A stretch of 11,375 nt of DNA from Byssochlamys sp. IMV 00236 (GCA_001931875.2 MSJH02000274.1:1-11375), one strand, 5' to 3'; positions 1-8,580 are shown, counted from the stretch's first letter. Numbers and translations: made by a program. The notes: a model not told the origin generated them from the letters alone.

Positions 1-2
1 CC

Positions 3-31
3 AAAAAAAAAAAAAAAAAAAAAAAAAAAAA
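3..31. repeat. Poly(A) homopolymer tract
   Basis: An uninterrupted run of 29 A begins two bases into the window. It lies about 190 bp upstream of the AsnRS start. Such tracts are common in AT-rich fungal intergenic DNA and can exclude nucleosomes, but no function is shown here. The exact length may be unreliable because homopolymers are error-prone in sequencing. Confidence 0.9.
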
Positions 32-222
32 CATTATCAAACGTGAAAAATTCCCTTCCGCTTAGTAAAATGAACAACAGGAGGATGAGGAACATGCTTG
101 CTTTCGACGTTTATTCATTTCAGCTTCAGGCACCAGTGGCTTAACTCGCGATATTTTTAATGTCCGAATTCATGGGCCTGGCTGTCCTTCTCTCCCTTAT
201 TTTTGCTAATCTATCCACACCT
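32..222 (+). promoter_or_regulatory. Upstream/leader region of the mitochondrial AsnRS gene
   Basis: This stretch lies between the poly(A) tract and the preferred ATG at 223. I see no clear TATA box or CCAAT box. The last 60 bases form an open in-frame extension from an ATG at 160, encoding a hydrophobic stretch rather than a typical mitochondrial presequence, so I treat 160-222 as 5' leader. On the opposite strand a short ATG-started ORF (117 down to 61) is too short to call a gene. Confidence 0.4.
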
Positions 223-1728
223 ATGCATCGATTACAACGTGCGTTTTACTCGACAAGATCTATTCTACCCAACAAAACTATAAAATCGATCCTAAAGAAT
301 GAGACTAGTGATGCACGCGTTTCAGTCACCGGGTGGATACGTTCTGTTCGAAAACAAAAACAGCTGAGCTTTGCTGTCATCAATGACGGTTCAAATTTGA
401 AAGGCATACAGGCCATCTTGAATAATGAAGATGCTAAAGCGTAAATAGAAAAAAAAATGCTTTCTACTTTTATGCGCACACGTATATGCTGACGCTTTTT
501 TTTTTCTTGGACAAAGATTAACAACAGGAGCTTGTGTGGAGTTAAAAGGGTTGTTGATAGATAGCCCAGGTAGAGAACAGAATAAAGAACTCCAAGTGAG
601 CTCTGTCAAAGTGTTAGGAGAATGCGATGGTGTAATATATATGCTTGTGTCTTGCAGAAAAACTGGCTGATTCATTTTTTTTTAACGAAATAGACGTACC
701 CTCTTCAAAAGAAACGCCACTCGACTGAATTTTTGAGAAGCATTGGTCACCTAAGGATGCGTGGTAATACAGGCAGTGCAGTTTTACGCGTAAGAAACGC
801 AGCTGGCGAGGGACTACACAGTTTCTTCAGAGACCAAGAATTTATTTTGACTAATACACCCATCTTGACTGCTCATGACTGTGAAGGGGCTGGAGAGGTC
901 TTCAAGGTGCATGGAAGCGAAAAGTTTTTCAAGAGACCAGTCTATTTGACTGTTTCTGGACAACTACAGGCTGAGACAACGGCATCTGCCATGTCCCGAG
1001 TTTATACGTTTGGGCCGACCTTTAGAGCAGAGGAATCGATGACATCGCGTCACTTGGCCGAGTTTTGGATGCTGGAAGCTGAAATGGCCTTTATTGATCA
1101 ACTAGATACCCTTTTGGATGTAGCTGAGGCTAGTATTCAGGAATCAACTCGGTACGTCTTGGAGAACTGCTCAGAGGATATTGCGTTCTTCAACCAGTGG
1201 ATAGATAAATCATTACTTGAAAGACTGCAAAAGAGCATCGATAAGCCATTTGTCAGGATGTCCTATACAGAAGCAATAGAAGTGCTGCAAAAACATCAAG
1301 ACAAATTTACGTATCCAACTACCTGGGGATCCAGCTTACAATCTGAACATGAGAAATACCTGGCATCCGAGTACTGTCAGCAACCGGTTTTTATAACGGA
1401 TTATCCAGCAGAGCAAAAACCATTCTACATGAGAGCTAATGACGATGGCAAGACAGTAGGTTGCTTTGATCTATTAGTACCTGGCATTGGTGAACTGATA
1501 GGAGGATCATTACGTGAAGAAAGATTGGGGTTATTGGAAAAGAAGATGCAGGAAGCTAAATTAAATCTGGAAGAGTATCAATGGTATCTCGATTTACGAA
1601 GATACGGTAGCGCACCCCATGGCGGATACGGTGTTGGATTTGAACGATTTATGCTTTGGTTGACTGGGCTTGATAATGTTAGAGAAGTGATACCAATGCC
1701 CAGATGGTTTCACCACTGCAAATATTAA
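223..1728 (+). CDS. SLM5: Asparaginyl-tRNA synthetase, mitochondrial (class II)
   Basis: This enzyme charges tRNA-Asn with asparagine using ATP, most likely in the mitochondrion. The model is join(223..440, 517..631, 694..1728), 455 aa. Introns of 76 and 62 bp have GTAAAT and GTAATA donors. The first intron contains a CTGAC branch-like sequence, and both junctions restore conserved AsnRS text. Residues 1-20 (MHRLQRAFYSTRS...) are basic and hydroxylated with no acidic residue, as in a mitochondrial presequence. The OB-fold anticodon-binding domain (VSVTGWIRSVRKQK onward) occupies roughly 30-110. The linker YPLQKKRHSTEFLR follows at about 113. Class II motif 2 (TFGPTFRAEES) is near 216-226 and motif 3 (GVGFERFMLWL) near 424-434. 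The C-terminus ends in an IPMPRW block, as in SLM5/NARS2-type enzymes. Length fits the organellar family and the long N-terminal extension of the eukaryotic cytosolic enzyme is absent. An in-frame ATG at 160 would add 21 hydrophobic residues; the 223 start is preferred because it exposes the presequence. Confidence 0.93.
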
Positions 1729-1802
1729 AATTATCTGTTCAATATAAGAAAAAGTATAATATATAAATGGATTGGTTTTGGTTTATTCATTTCTACTTGA
1801 CA
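1729..1802. terminator. Convergent 3' ends of AsnRS and PP2A-B56 genes
   Basis: Only 74 bp separate the AsnRS stop (1726-1728) from the PP2A-B56 stop (1803-1805, minus strand). On the minus strand an AATAAA hexamer lies at 1787-1782, about 16 nt past the B56 stop, and is a good polyadenylation signal candidate. On the plus strand the best candidate is the AT-rich run around 1757-1767 (TATAATATATAAA-like); no perfect AATAAA is seen. The two transcripts probably overlap in their 3' UTRs. Confidence 0.5.
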
Positions 1803-4284
1803 TTAGTTGGGCACGCTTTGTTGAGTAGCAGCACCCGGTGCATGACTCAATACTTCATCTAAGCTGACGTGTCGAGATAGTTCATTAAATACCTAACATA
1901 AAAGTGAGTGATGGTTATCTACAAGATCAAGAGACTACATACAGTTTCATCTACAGGTATAATAGATTTTCGTCTGAAAGTTTGGTATTGCGCAGGTGGA
2001 CCATCAATCTGTTGAAGATCAGAATGAAGGTCTTTTTCTTCTTTCTGATGGTTTACAGGATCTTCATCTATTATATTGACACTTTCGAGCTCATTTGTGA
2101 TACATTCTATTTCATCATCACATATCTTTTGGAACACTTCATTCTTTGATTCTTGTGGTGTGTATTCTGCCTCCTTGCTACTAATTGACATCTTTTCTAC
2201 TTTCTGTCGTAGTAATTTCCAATTATCTTCTCTTTCCTTTTGCAATTTACGTTCTCTATTAAAAGAATATGAGTTATGTTAAAGAGCTAAAAGTTTGCAT
2301 TGCTTACAGCTGCTTTTGGTTTTTGTATTCATTAGCACATTCGTCAAATAAGGCTGGATCAATATCAATACATAGCTTCAATGCCGTATATACCAGACTG
2401 AGGATGGTTCTATTATAGGATAAGTCATAGAATATAATCACTCATGTCTGCACTTACTTGTTCCAATGTGTTTTTGAAGTTTTGTATAAAGTTGGAAATA
2501 TCAGAGGCATAATTACCTTTATGTTTTCTGCCATCATACTTACAACGTAATCGTTACTCCAATAGTACAAGGCCCTCTCTGATACTTGGAAATGGGAGCT
2601 TGCGACACATTGACTTAATTTAGTAAATAATGGACACATAATCTTTTGGAATTCATGAACATCAATCACATCTAAAATTTCTTCAATTTCATTCAAAAAC
2701 ATCACTTCCTTTGGGCTATTCACTTTAGGCCAGTAACGCAATAGTCCGGTGATGACCTAGGAAGAATTGAGTCTCTATGGTGATTACATGCATCTTTAAC
2801 TTACTTCGTATGTCAAACTTTGATCCTTTTCCAAGAATTGAACAACACAGTAAGCCAGTTGAGGATGGTACAAGACGAGAGATTTGACCTTGTGTAAAGG
2901 GATCAAAACATTGGAAAGGAATAGCTTGTGTTCTTCCTTTAATGGTAGTGCAAATCCATTGATGATACTTCCAAGGATTTCTAAAAATTCAGCAACCCCA
3001 TTGTGTCTTTCGGTTTCATAGATGAATTGGAAAAATATGTTGTTGATGGATCGACGGATGAAGGCACGCAGGTTGAGAAATTTGCCGTAAATTCGGTGCA
3101 AGGTTGTCTTTAAGAAATCACGCTCACGAGGATCTTCAGAGTCAAAGAGTTCCAAAAGCTACACTAAAGTCAACACAGTATTCTTTAGAATTCAGGGTAA
3201 CTTTACCTGATTAATAAACTTGTGATCAATGTATTTTTTTGCATAATTTATGTTGAATTCAGGTGATTCCAAAAATCGAAGAAAGAATTCATAAACGATT
3301 TGTAAGTGCGGCCAAGCAAGTTCTAATACAGGCTCATCTTCTTCGGGATCAAATGCGTCACCAATTGGATTGACAGGTGGAGGAATTGGACGGAAGAGAT
3401 TGATGGCAAACTATAGATGTGATATTAGTTTACTTGCAAAAATAAAAAGATAATTACCATATGGATGATCTCGGGATACACATTTTCTGTTAGCACGCCT
3501 CTGTTCATTGAAATATACTCTAATATTTCTTGAAGAGTCTGACGCTTGATCTCTTTCTCTCGTAGTTCAGACGAAGGATCACTAAAGTCAAATACAACTG
3601 TACATTGCTTTATCTTTCTGATAAATAAATCTTGACGCATATGAATTGGCACCTCTAATGATAAAAAGATAAGATAATCAAGTACACACTCAGCCTTGAC
3701 TCCTTACCGTGAAAAGCAGGCGTGGGTTCCAATTGAACTTTTTCAGTGACATAAAATCGAGATGACTTTTGACGACGAGGAGCTTTACTGATAGGAATTT
3801 GATCGATAGGTGCATTTTTAAGACGATGATATAAAGGTCCAGGATCGGGTTTAGCGTTATGCATAAAAGTAACATTACCATTTACTCGAGGAGCTTTCAC
3901 TTGCTATATAGACACAAGATGAATATTTACTGTTTATTGTTTCTATTTTTTTTTTTTACCGTATCTGATGCATTTGAAGGATCGATGATAATATTCGGCT
4001 TTGGTGAATCAGGTGCTATGTTTGCCTTTGGCTCCACCGTCTGCTGTTTATTCAATGTATTGGGCGTATTGGTGATGATAGTATGATTGTTATTTGTAGT
4101 CATGGTAACAGGAGTTGGGGTAGGAGTTGTTGGTTCTTGTGGTTGTTCTTGTTTGTTGTTGTTGTTGTTGTTGTTGTTGTTTGAGTCAGTATACTTTGAC
4201 CTCGTAAGCTATAGACAAGAATAAATAACGTTGTGTGAATATAAACAAGATAAACATTACAACTTCTTTCCATCCTTTCATCAT
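1803..4284 (-). CDS. RTS1: PP2A regulatory B subunit, B56 (B'/PR61) family
   Basis: This is the substrate-targeting subunit of the PP2A heterotrimer. The model is complement(1803..1892, 1943..2255, 2308..2409, 2458..2756, 2805..3158, 3207..3410, 3458..3654, 3708..3903, 3960..4208, 4261..4284), 10 exons, 675 aa, with nine introns of 47-56 bp. The protein begins [13 protein letters not shown], resembling other fungal B56 N-termini, and an in-frame TGA lies 9 nt upstream of the ATG. Residues about 9-91 are low-complexity, with nine consecutive Asn at 18-26 and a Pro/Thr-rich part. The B56 HEAT-like core follows, roughly residues 150-560, with near-invariant blocks such as [54 protein letters not shown] (part of the pocket for LxxIxE motifs in human B56), [26 protein letters not shown] and SKTHWNKTI. 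A charged coiled segment ([10 protein letters not shown]) and a C-terminal RRKS...[10 protein letters not shown] tail close it. Every junction restores family sequence. The yeast orthologue name is RTS1; orthology is inferred. Confidence 0.95.
4152..4181 (-). repeat. (AAC)9 trinucleotide repeat coding for poly-Asn in PP2A-B56
   Basis: Nine consecutive AAC codons (minus strand, 4181 down to 4155) followed by one AAA encode nine Asn and a Lys at residues 18-27 of the B56 protein. The tract sits in the low-complexity N-terminus, outside the conserved core. All repeats use the same codon, so this is a coding microsatellite that could vary in length between strains without shifting the frame. Confidence 0.9.
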
Positions 4285-4299
4285 TTCAAATCAACAACT

Positions 4300-4349
4300 C
4301 TACACACAAAGTCAATTAGAGTCCTTTTTATGTTCAAAGATCAACTTAC
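4300..4349 (-). other. Predicted intron in the 5' UTR of the PP2A-B56 gene
   Basis: On the minus strand a perfect GTAAGT donor at 4349-4344 is followed, 50 bases in total, by a TAG acceptor at 4302-4300, with a CTCTAATTGAC stretch as branch candidate. Its length matches the coding introns of the same gene (47-56 bp). The acceptor is 16 nt upstream of the ATG at 4284. No protein conservation supports it because it would be non-coding, so it rests on splice signals alone. Confidence 0.5.
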
Positions 4350-4542
4350 AAAAGTAAATATAAGCACTAAAAAAATAAAGAGAAAAAGAGGGAGAAAAAT
4401 AAAGAGTTGTTGTTTTTTTTATAAACAAGGTACAAATATCTATCAAAAAGGAGAAGGTTAAAAAAGGGGGATTAGACAGCACCTTTTTTAATAAACAGAG
4501 CTTTTTGTGTACCTTTTCTTTAAATGAACTTTAGATTTTTGC

Positions 4543-4547
4543 CCAAT
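4543..4547 (+). promoter_or_regulatory. CCAAT box upstream of the pfkB kinase gene
   Basis: A CCAAT pentamer in the context GCCCAATCAA lies 71 bp upstream of the proposed kinase ATG at 4618. CCAAT boxes in fungi are bound by the HAP2/3/5 complex. The flanking bases fit the longer CCAATCA form, which favours a real site, but a pentamer alone occurs often by chance. Confidence 0.4.
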
Positions 4548-4617
4548 CAAATAAACTTGAACTGTCAATTTAATTTTGTCTGGTTTTTTTTTTTTATTTA
4601 TTCAAAAGGACTGTGAT

Positions 4618-6016
4618 ATGCTTTCAAGACCTGTCAGAGTTTATCCCTTGTTGATATGTCTTCTTTTTTTAACTAGTTCTTTAGTTATTAGTTATTGGTG
4701 GCGTTGCTCTTGATATCACTTCAACTGTTAGTCCATCTATCAAGTCGTCTGTTTTATACACTTCAACGCCTGGGAAGATAACGCAAACGTTAGGTGGAGT
4801 GGGGCGTAATATAGCCGAGGCTGCCATGAGAACGGGTGCAAAGGTTCGTCTAGTGTCTGTCGTAGGTGATGATTTGGCTGGTATAAACATATATGAAGGA
4901 ATGAAATTATTGAAAATGGTATATACAAAATATGAAAGAGGATAATTGATATTTATGCATATATGCAGGATACAAGACACATTCAGACATTAAAAGGACA
5001 TAATACAGCTGTAGGACATTAGACAGCATCAGTTTATGTTGATATTAAAAACTATAGGTCTATAATGCATTACACTCAAATACGGGTCAATTGGTAGCTG
5101 CAGTGGCTGACATGGATATATTTGAACACATGGATGGCGTCAAGGTGAGTTTAGTAAGTTTATGTTTGTATCATTTATTTCATTACGTTTGTAGGTCGCA
5201 TCTATCATACAAAATGAACAACCTAATCTCGTTTGTTTTGATGGCAATATATCATCCAAAGTGATGAAAGAAATAGCCAAAACATGTCATGCATTTCGTA
5301 TTCCAGGTAAGTTCATATCAGTTTTATACATCATATTAGCCTTACTCTTGTGTCTATTTGAAAACAAGCATTCTTTGAGCCCACTTCTGTACCAAAGTCA
5401 TTAAAACTATTCAATCATCATGAGACTCTTCAAGTACGATCTATAAGATACATTTCCCCAAATCAATTTGAACTAGACGCCATGTCTCAAGAAATCGAGT
5501 CGACTCCAGCACTATACAAACAAATCAAGTCCAACAAGTATATTCACACTTATAGTAAGAAAAAAAATAAAATAAGATAGGTATCCAATGATATACATTC
5601 ATACGTCCTTAAGACGATCTTTCTCCTTTAGCAGTCAAAACATTACCACAAGCAATGTATCTATCCCACTTTATTCCTAACGTGATCACAAAGCTTGGAG
5701 AAGAAGGGTGTCTTTATGTAGGTGAAGCGGGCATCAAATATTTTCCACCAGAAACCATTTTGCCACATGAAATTAAGAGTGTCACTGGAGCTGGAGATTG
5801 GTAATCTTGATTTCGTAATTTTGTGATATTTATATATATAAACCCTTTTTTTTCTATGTCAGCTTCGTTGGTACATTCATAGCTAATCTTCAAAGACACC
5901 CTATCGATACTCATCTGGATCATATCGTTCAAAAATCTCAACTAGCAGCCATTCGTACCTTAAAATCTGACAAGGCAGTCAGTGTAGACATTAATCATGA
6001 CTTGATGCTAAACTAA
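4618..6016 (+). CDS. pfkB-family carbohydrate kinase, probable pseudouridine kinase
   Basis: It probably phosphorylates pseudouridine to pseudouridine 5'-phosphate in RNA-nucleoside catabolism. The model is join(4618..4638, 4685..4918, 4969..5010, 5058..5144, 5195..5306, 5369..5554, 5632..5800, 5863..6016), 334 aa, with introns of 46-77 bp. The N-terminal strand VIGGVALDIT (10-19) and GGVGRNIAEAA (44-54) carry the sugar-binding features typical of the pseudouridine-kinase branch. The second pfkB signature TGAGDCFVGTF is near 279-289, with Asp283 as presumed catalytic base. The short 42-nt exon 3 and the intron 5011-5057 are needed: reading through gives an in-frame TAG, while splicing yields the conserved NTAVYNALHS. 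Weakest part: exon 1 (MLSRPVR) depends on a non-ideal GTTTAT donor and an acceptor chosen among three nearby AGs (4675, 4684, 4691). In most fungi I know this domain is fused behind a pseudouridine-5'-phosphate glycosidase; no such domain is present upstream. Ribokinase or adenosine kinase are less likely alternatives. Confidence 0.8.
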
Positions 6017-6122
6017 TAAAGTTTATCCGCTCGGTCCTTGAAAAAAAAAGAAATCCCTGCGTTAAATCTGATATTCCCCCGCGTTCTTTTTTTTCTTTCT
6101 TTTTTTTTTTCAATTCAAAACC
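6017..6122 (+). promoter_or_regulatory. Short promoter/leader of the malate dehydrogenase gene with a pyrimidine tract
   Basis: Only 106 bp separate the kinase stop from the MDH ATG, so this stretch must hold the kinase 3' end and the MDH core promoter, unless MDH elements extend into the kinase gene. Bases 6084-6111 are almost pure T/C, ending 12 nt before the ATG; CT-rich tracts just upstream of starts are typical of highly expressed fungal genes. The start context CAAAACCATG has a purine at -3 only weakly placed (A at -3 is absent, C is present). No TATA box is seen. Confidence 0.45.
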
Positions 6123-7193
6123 ATGTTTGCCGCTTCTCGTGTCTTTGCCTTTGGTGCTGCTAAGCGTTCTTTCTCTACCTCCTCTGCTAATCTTACCAAG
6201 GTTGCTGTTCTTGGTGCTGCTGGTGGTATCGGTCAGCCCTTGTCTTTGCTCTTGAAGGAAAACCCTCACGTCACTCACCTTTCTCTTTACGATATTGTCA
6301 ATGCCCCTGGTGTTGCTGCTGACCTTAGCCACATCAACACTAACTCCAAGGTCACTGGTCACTCTCCCGAAGGTGAGGGTTTGAAGGCCGCCCTTGAAGA
6401 TGCTCACGTCGTTGTCATTCCTGCTGGTGTTCCTCGTAAGCCCGGTATGACTCGTGATGACTTGTTCAACACCAATGCTGGTATTGTTCGTGACCTTGCT
6501 GAAGCTACTGCCAAGTAAGTTATTTTTGTAATATGTGTGTGTATTTGTGTTATTGAACTGTGTCTTAGGTACGCCCCTAACGCTCATGTCCTTATCATCT
6601 CCAACCCTGTCAACTCCACTGTTCCTATCTTTGCTGAAACCTTAAAGAAGGCTGGTGTCTTCAACCCCAAGCGTCTTTATGGTGTCACTACCCTTGACGT
6701 TGTCCGTGCCTCTCGCTTCGTTGCCGAAGTCAAGAACTTGGACCCCAAGGATGTCAAGGTTACCGTTGTTGGTGGTCACTCTGGTGTGACTATCGTCCCT
6801 CTTCTTTCTCAAACCGGTCTTAAATTCACCAAGGAAGAACTCGATGCCTTGACCCACCGTATCCAATATGGTGGTGATGAAGTTGTCAAGGCCAAGAACG
6901 GCGCTGGTTCTGCCACTCTCTCCATGGCCTATGCTGGTGCTCGTTTCGCCAACTCTGTTTTGGAAGCCACTGTTGGTGGTAAGAAGGGTGTGATCGAACC
7001 CTCTTTTGTCAAGTCTGATGTCTTTGCCAAGGAAGGTGTTGAATACTTCTCTACCAACATTGAACTCGGCCCTGAAGGTGTTGAAAAGATCCATGAAGTT
7101 GGTCAAATCACTGACTATGAAAAGGAACTCATTTCCAAGGCTATTCCTGAATTGCAAAAGAACATTGAAAAGGGTAACAAGTTCGTTCAGTAA
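6123..7193 (+). CDS. MDH1: Malate dehydrogenase, mitochondrial (NAD-dependent)
   Basis: It interconverts malate and oxaloacetate with NAD in the TCA cycle and malate shuttle. The model is join(6123..6514, 6569..7193), 338 aa, with one 54-bp intron (GTAAGT donor, TAG acceptor) that restores the text ATAKYAPNAHV. Residues 1-24 ([10 protein letters not shown]..., RSFSTSSAN) form a classical mitochondrial presequence. The NAD-binding glycine motif GAAGGIG is at 31-37. The substrate loop [13 protein letters not shown] holds Arg105 and Arg111, NPVNST follows at 143-148, and the catalytic pair is Asp174 (TLDVVRASR, with Arg177) and His201 (VGGHSG). All active-site residues are present and length is normal. 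There is no peroxisomal C-terminal signal (ends KFVQ), so this is the mitochondrial isoform. Codons are strongly biased to C-ending and AAG/GGT/GCT forms, unlike the AT-rich usage of its neighbours, which indicates high expression rather than transfer. The same bias creates long antisense ORFs. Confidence 0.97.
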
Positions 7194-7251
7194 ATTATTC
7201 CATCCTCCCCTTTTTCTTGTATACAACATGTCACATTAGCTACACTTCGTA

Positions 7252-7257
7252 AATAAA
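7252..7257 (+). terminator. Polyadenylation signal AATAAA of malate dehydrogenase
   Basis: A perfect AATAAA hexamer lies 59 nt after the MDH stop codon, in an A/G-rich then AT-rich stretch. It is the first such hexamer downstream of the gene. The rest of the 219-bp gap to the methyltransferase start holds a pyrimidine-rich leader (7349-7402) and nothing else I can identify. Confidence 0.55.
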
Positions 7258-7412
7258 GAGAGAGAAAAATATATATTTTTGTATTAAACAAGTATAAAGA
7301 AAAGAGAGAGCTTATTAAGTGAAAATTGCTTGATTGGGCTGAGAAGTATTTTTTTTCTTTTTGTAGATTGTACCCCTTTTTCTCTTTTTTTTTTCTCTCT
7401 TTAATATTTTGC

Positions 7413-8545
7413 ATGTTTAATACCTCAAACAATACCAACAACAGCAGTAACAATGGTGGCATCACTTCTTTTTTAAAACTGAAATGGAGAACTTCAACAA
7501 AATACAACATAAAGCCTAGATTACCCAACACGGTAGACGACATAGAACGAGACTGGGTTAGACATAACGCTCTTAAGCTGGCTTTTGAGAACGATTTTAA
7601 AGCACCTATCGAAAGATTATTACAAGCAGGTGGTAGTGAAGTATTGGATATTGGCTGTGGTGCTGGCTTTTGGACAACAGTAAATAAAGAATCAGAGATT
7701 AACAAGAGACTGATTATCTTTAAAGGATATGGCAGCTCGTTTTCCGCTTTCTTATTTCATTGGTCTTGATATTGATAAAAATGTACTGCCGACAAGGTAA
7801 AAAGAGATGAAGGATGAAATTGAATGTACTTATTTTTTTTTGAAGTCCTTGTGGAAGAAATGTATTATACCAACACATGGACTTGATTGAACTTCCTTTA
7901 CCATTTGAAGATGCAACATTTGATTATGTCTTTGTACGCTCAATGCTGAGCACCATGCCTGATCATCTATGGGATGATGTATTAAAAGAGCTTATAAGAA
8001 TAATGAAAAAGGGCGCTTATATTGAATGTGTAGAAGCATATGATAACCTATTTGATACCGGACCTTCCATGAATATCCTTATAGAACGTAAGTGATTATA
8101 ATAGAGAAAAGCGAGAGGGGGAAATGACTGAGCATCACTGATAGTGGTACTTAGATCAACACAGCAACCTCCATATTCTCCAACTAAAGAGAATAGCAGA
8201 AACCCATGGCCGAATCGACTTGCTAACATCAGTCAGTTGATGGGGATGCGAATCCATCATACACATACGCCCGTCGGCTTTCATGGCGGAGAAATAGGCG
8301 CACTCTTATTAGAGTACTGGGAACGAATGATCAGTAGTTATAGAGATGAATGGATAGCTAACAAGTGGATAGATGAAGAAGAACTAGAAAAGACAATAGA
8401 GCTCATGAAAGAAGAAGTGGAAGAGCACAACACGTACATGTCATGGTATTCTGTCGTCGCTCGGAAAAAAGGCTATGCAGGGCCAGTACTTCAATTTGAT
8501 GATGTGGATGATGACGGCACTGTTTATACAACGACATGTTGTTAA
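7413..8545 (+). CDS. SAM-dependent methyltransferase, fungal type, with a frame problem in the last exon
   Basis: A class I (Rossmann-fold) methyltransferase of a family expanded in fungi; substrate unknown. Exons 1-3 are 7413..7679, 7726..7796 and 7846..8087, joined by 46- and 49-bp introns that restore family text. Motif I (EVLDIGCGAGFWT) lies at 76-88, the acidic motif II (FIGLDID) near 100-106, and the post-II block (LPLPFEDATFDYVFVRSML) after the third exon begins. The first 20 residues are Asn/Ser-rich. Exon 4 is ambiguous. An acceptor at 8153-8154 gives HQHSNLHILQLKRIAETHGRID, cut here to HILQLKRIAETHGRID, which looks family-like but ends at TGA 8238-8240. The conserved end (TPVGFHGGEIGALLLEYW, to 8545) is in the next frame. 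An acceptor at 8143-8144 keeps the frame open to 8545 (326 aa) but replaces about 28 residues with unconserved sequence. So this is either an intact gene with an odd insert or one with a single small frameshift near 8229-8238. Confidence 0.75.
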
Positions 8546-8570
8546 ATAAACTTTTTTTTTTCTATTTATT
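8545..8570. terminator. Face-to-face polyadenylation signals of methyltransferase and MCAD genes
   Basis: The plus-strand AATAAA at 8545-8550 overlaps the last base of the methyltransferase stop codon. A minus-strand AATAAA (8570-8565) lies 10 nt past the MCAD stop (8583-8581). With 35 bp between stop codons, cleavage 10-30 nt downstream of each signal places each 3' end inside the other gene's 3' UTR or coding end. The hexamers are visible; their use is inferred. Confidence 0.55.
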
Positions 8571-8580
8571 CTACACATTC

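Larger units (their letters stand above)
4285..4617. promoter_or_regulatory. Divergent promoter region between PP2A-B56 and pfkB kinase genes
   Basis: These 333 bp separate two divergent start codons and hold no convincing ORF on either strand. The B56-proximal part (4300-4410) is leader-like: on the minus strand it is pyrimidine-rich (4370-4400) and includes a predicted leader intron. The kinase-proximal part holds a CCAAT box and a T-rich run (4583-4596). No TATA box of standard form was found. The layout implies that both genes share one nucleosome-depleted region; this is inference from the head-to-head arrangement. Confidence 0.6.

Noticed and set aside
61..117. Minus-strand ATG followed by 18 codons (MNKRRKQACSSSSCC...) as the first exon of a divergent gene.
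   Set aside because: It ends at a stop after 18 codons, has no recognisable family features, and the poly(A) tract and window edge prevent testing for splicing.
5011..5057. In-frame TAG in the kinase gene suggesting a pseudogene.
   Set aside because: The stop lies inside a 47-bp GTAGGA...ATAG intron; splicing restores the conserved NTAVYNALHSNTG text, and no other lesion is present.
6084..6111. T/C tract upstream of MDH as the 3' end of a leader intron.
   Set aside because: No AG follows between the tract and the ATG, so it cannot be a splice acceptor tract; a leader pyrimidine tract is simpler.
5991..7229. Long open frames on the minus strand opposite malate dehydrogenase (198 and 195 codons).
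   Set aside because: They mirror the MDH exons and arise from its biased codon use; the peptides are low-complexity and match no family, and the plus-strand protein is unmistakable.
7187..7705. A 172-codon minus-strand open frame opposite the MDH tail and the methyltransferase start.
   Set aside because: It is antisense to two real genes and passes through pyrimidine-rich leader DNA; the peptide is mostly Lys/Leu/Ser low-complexity with no motif.
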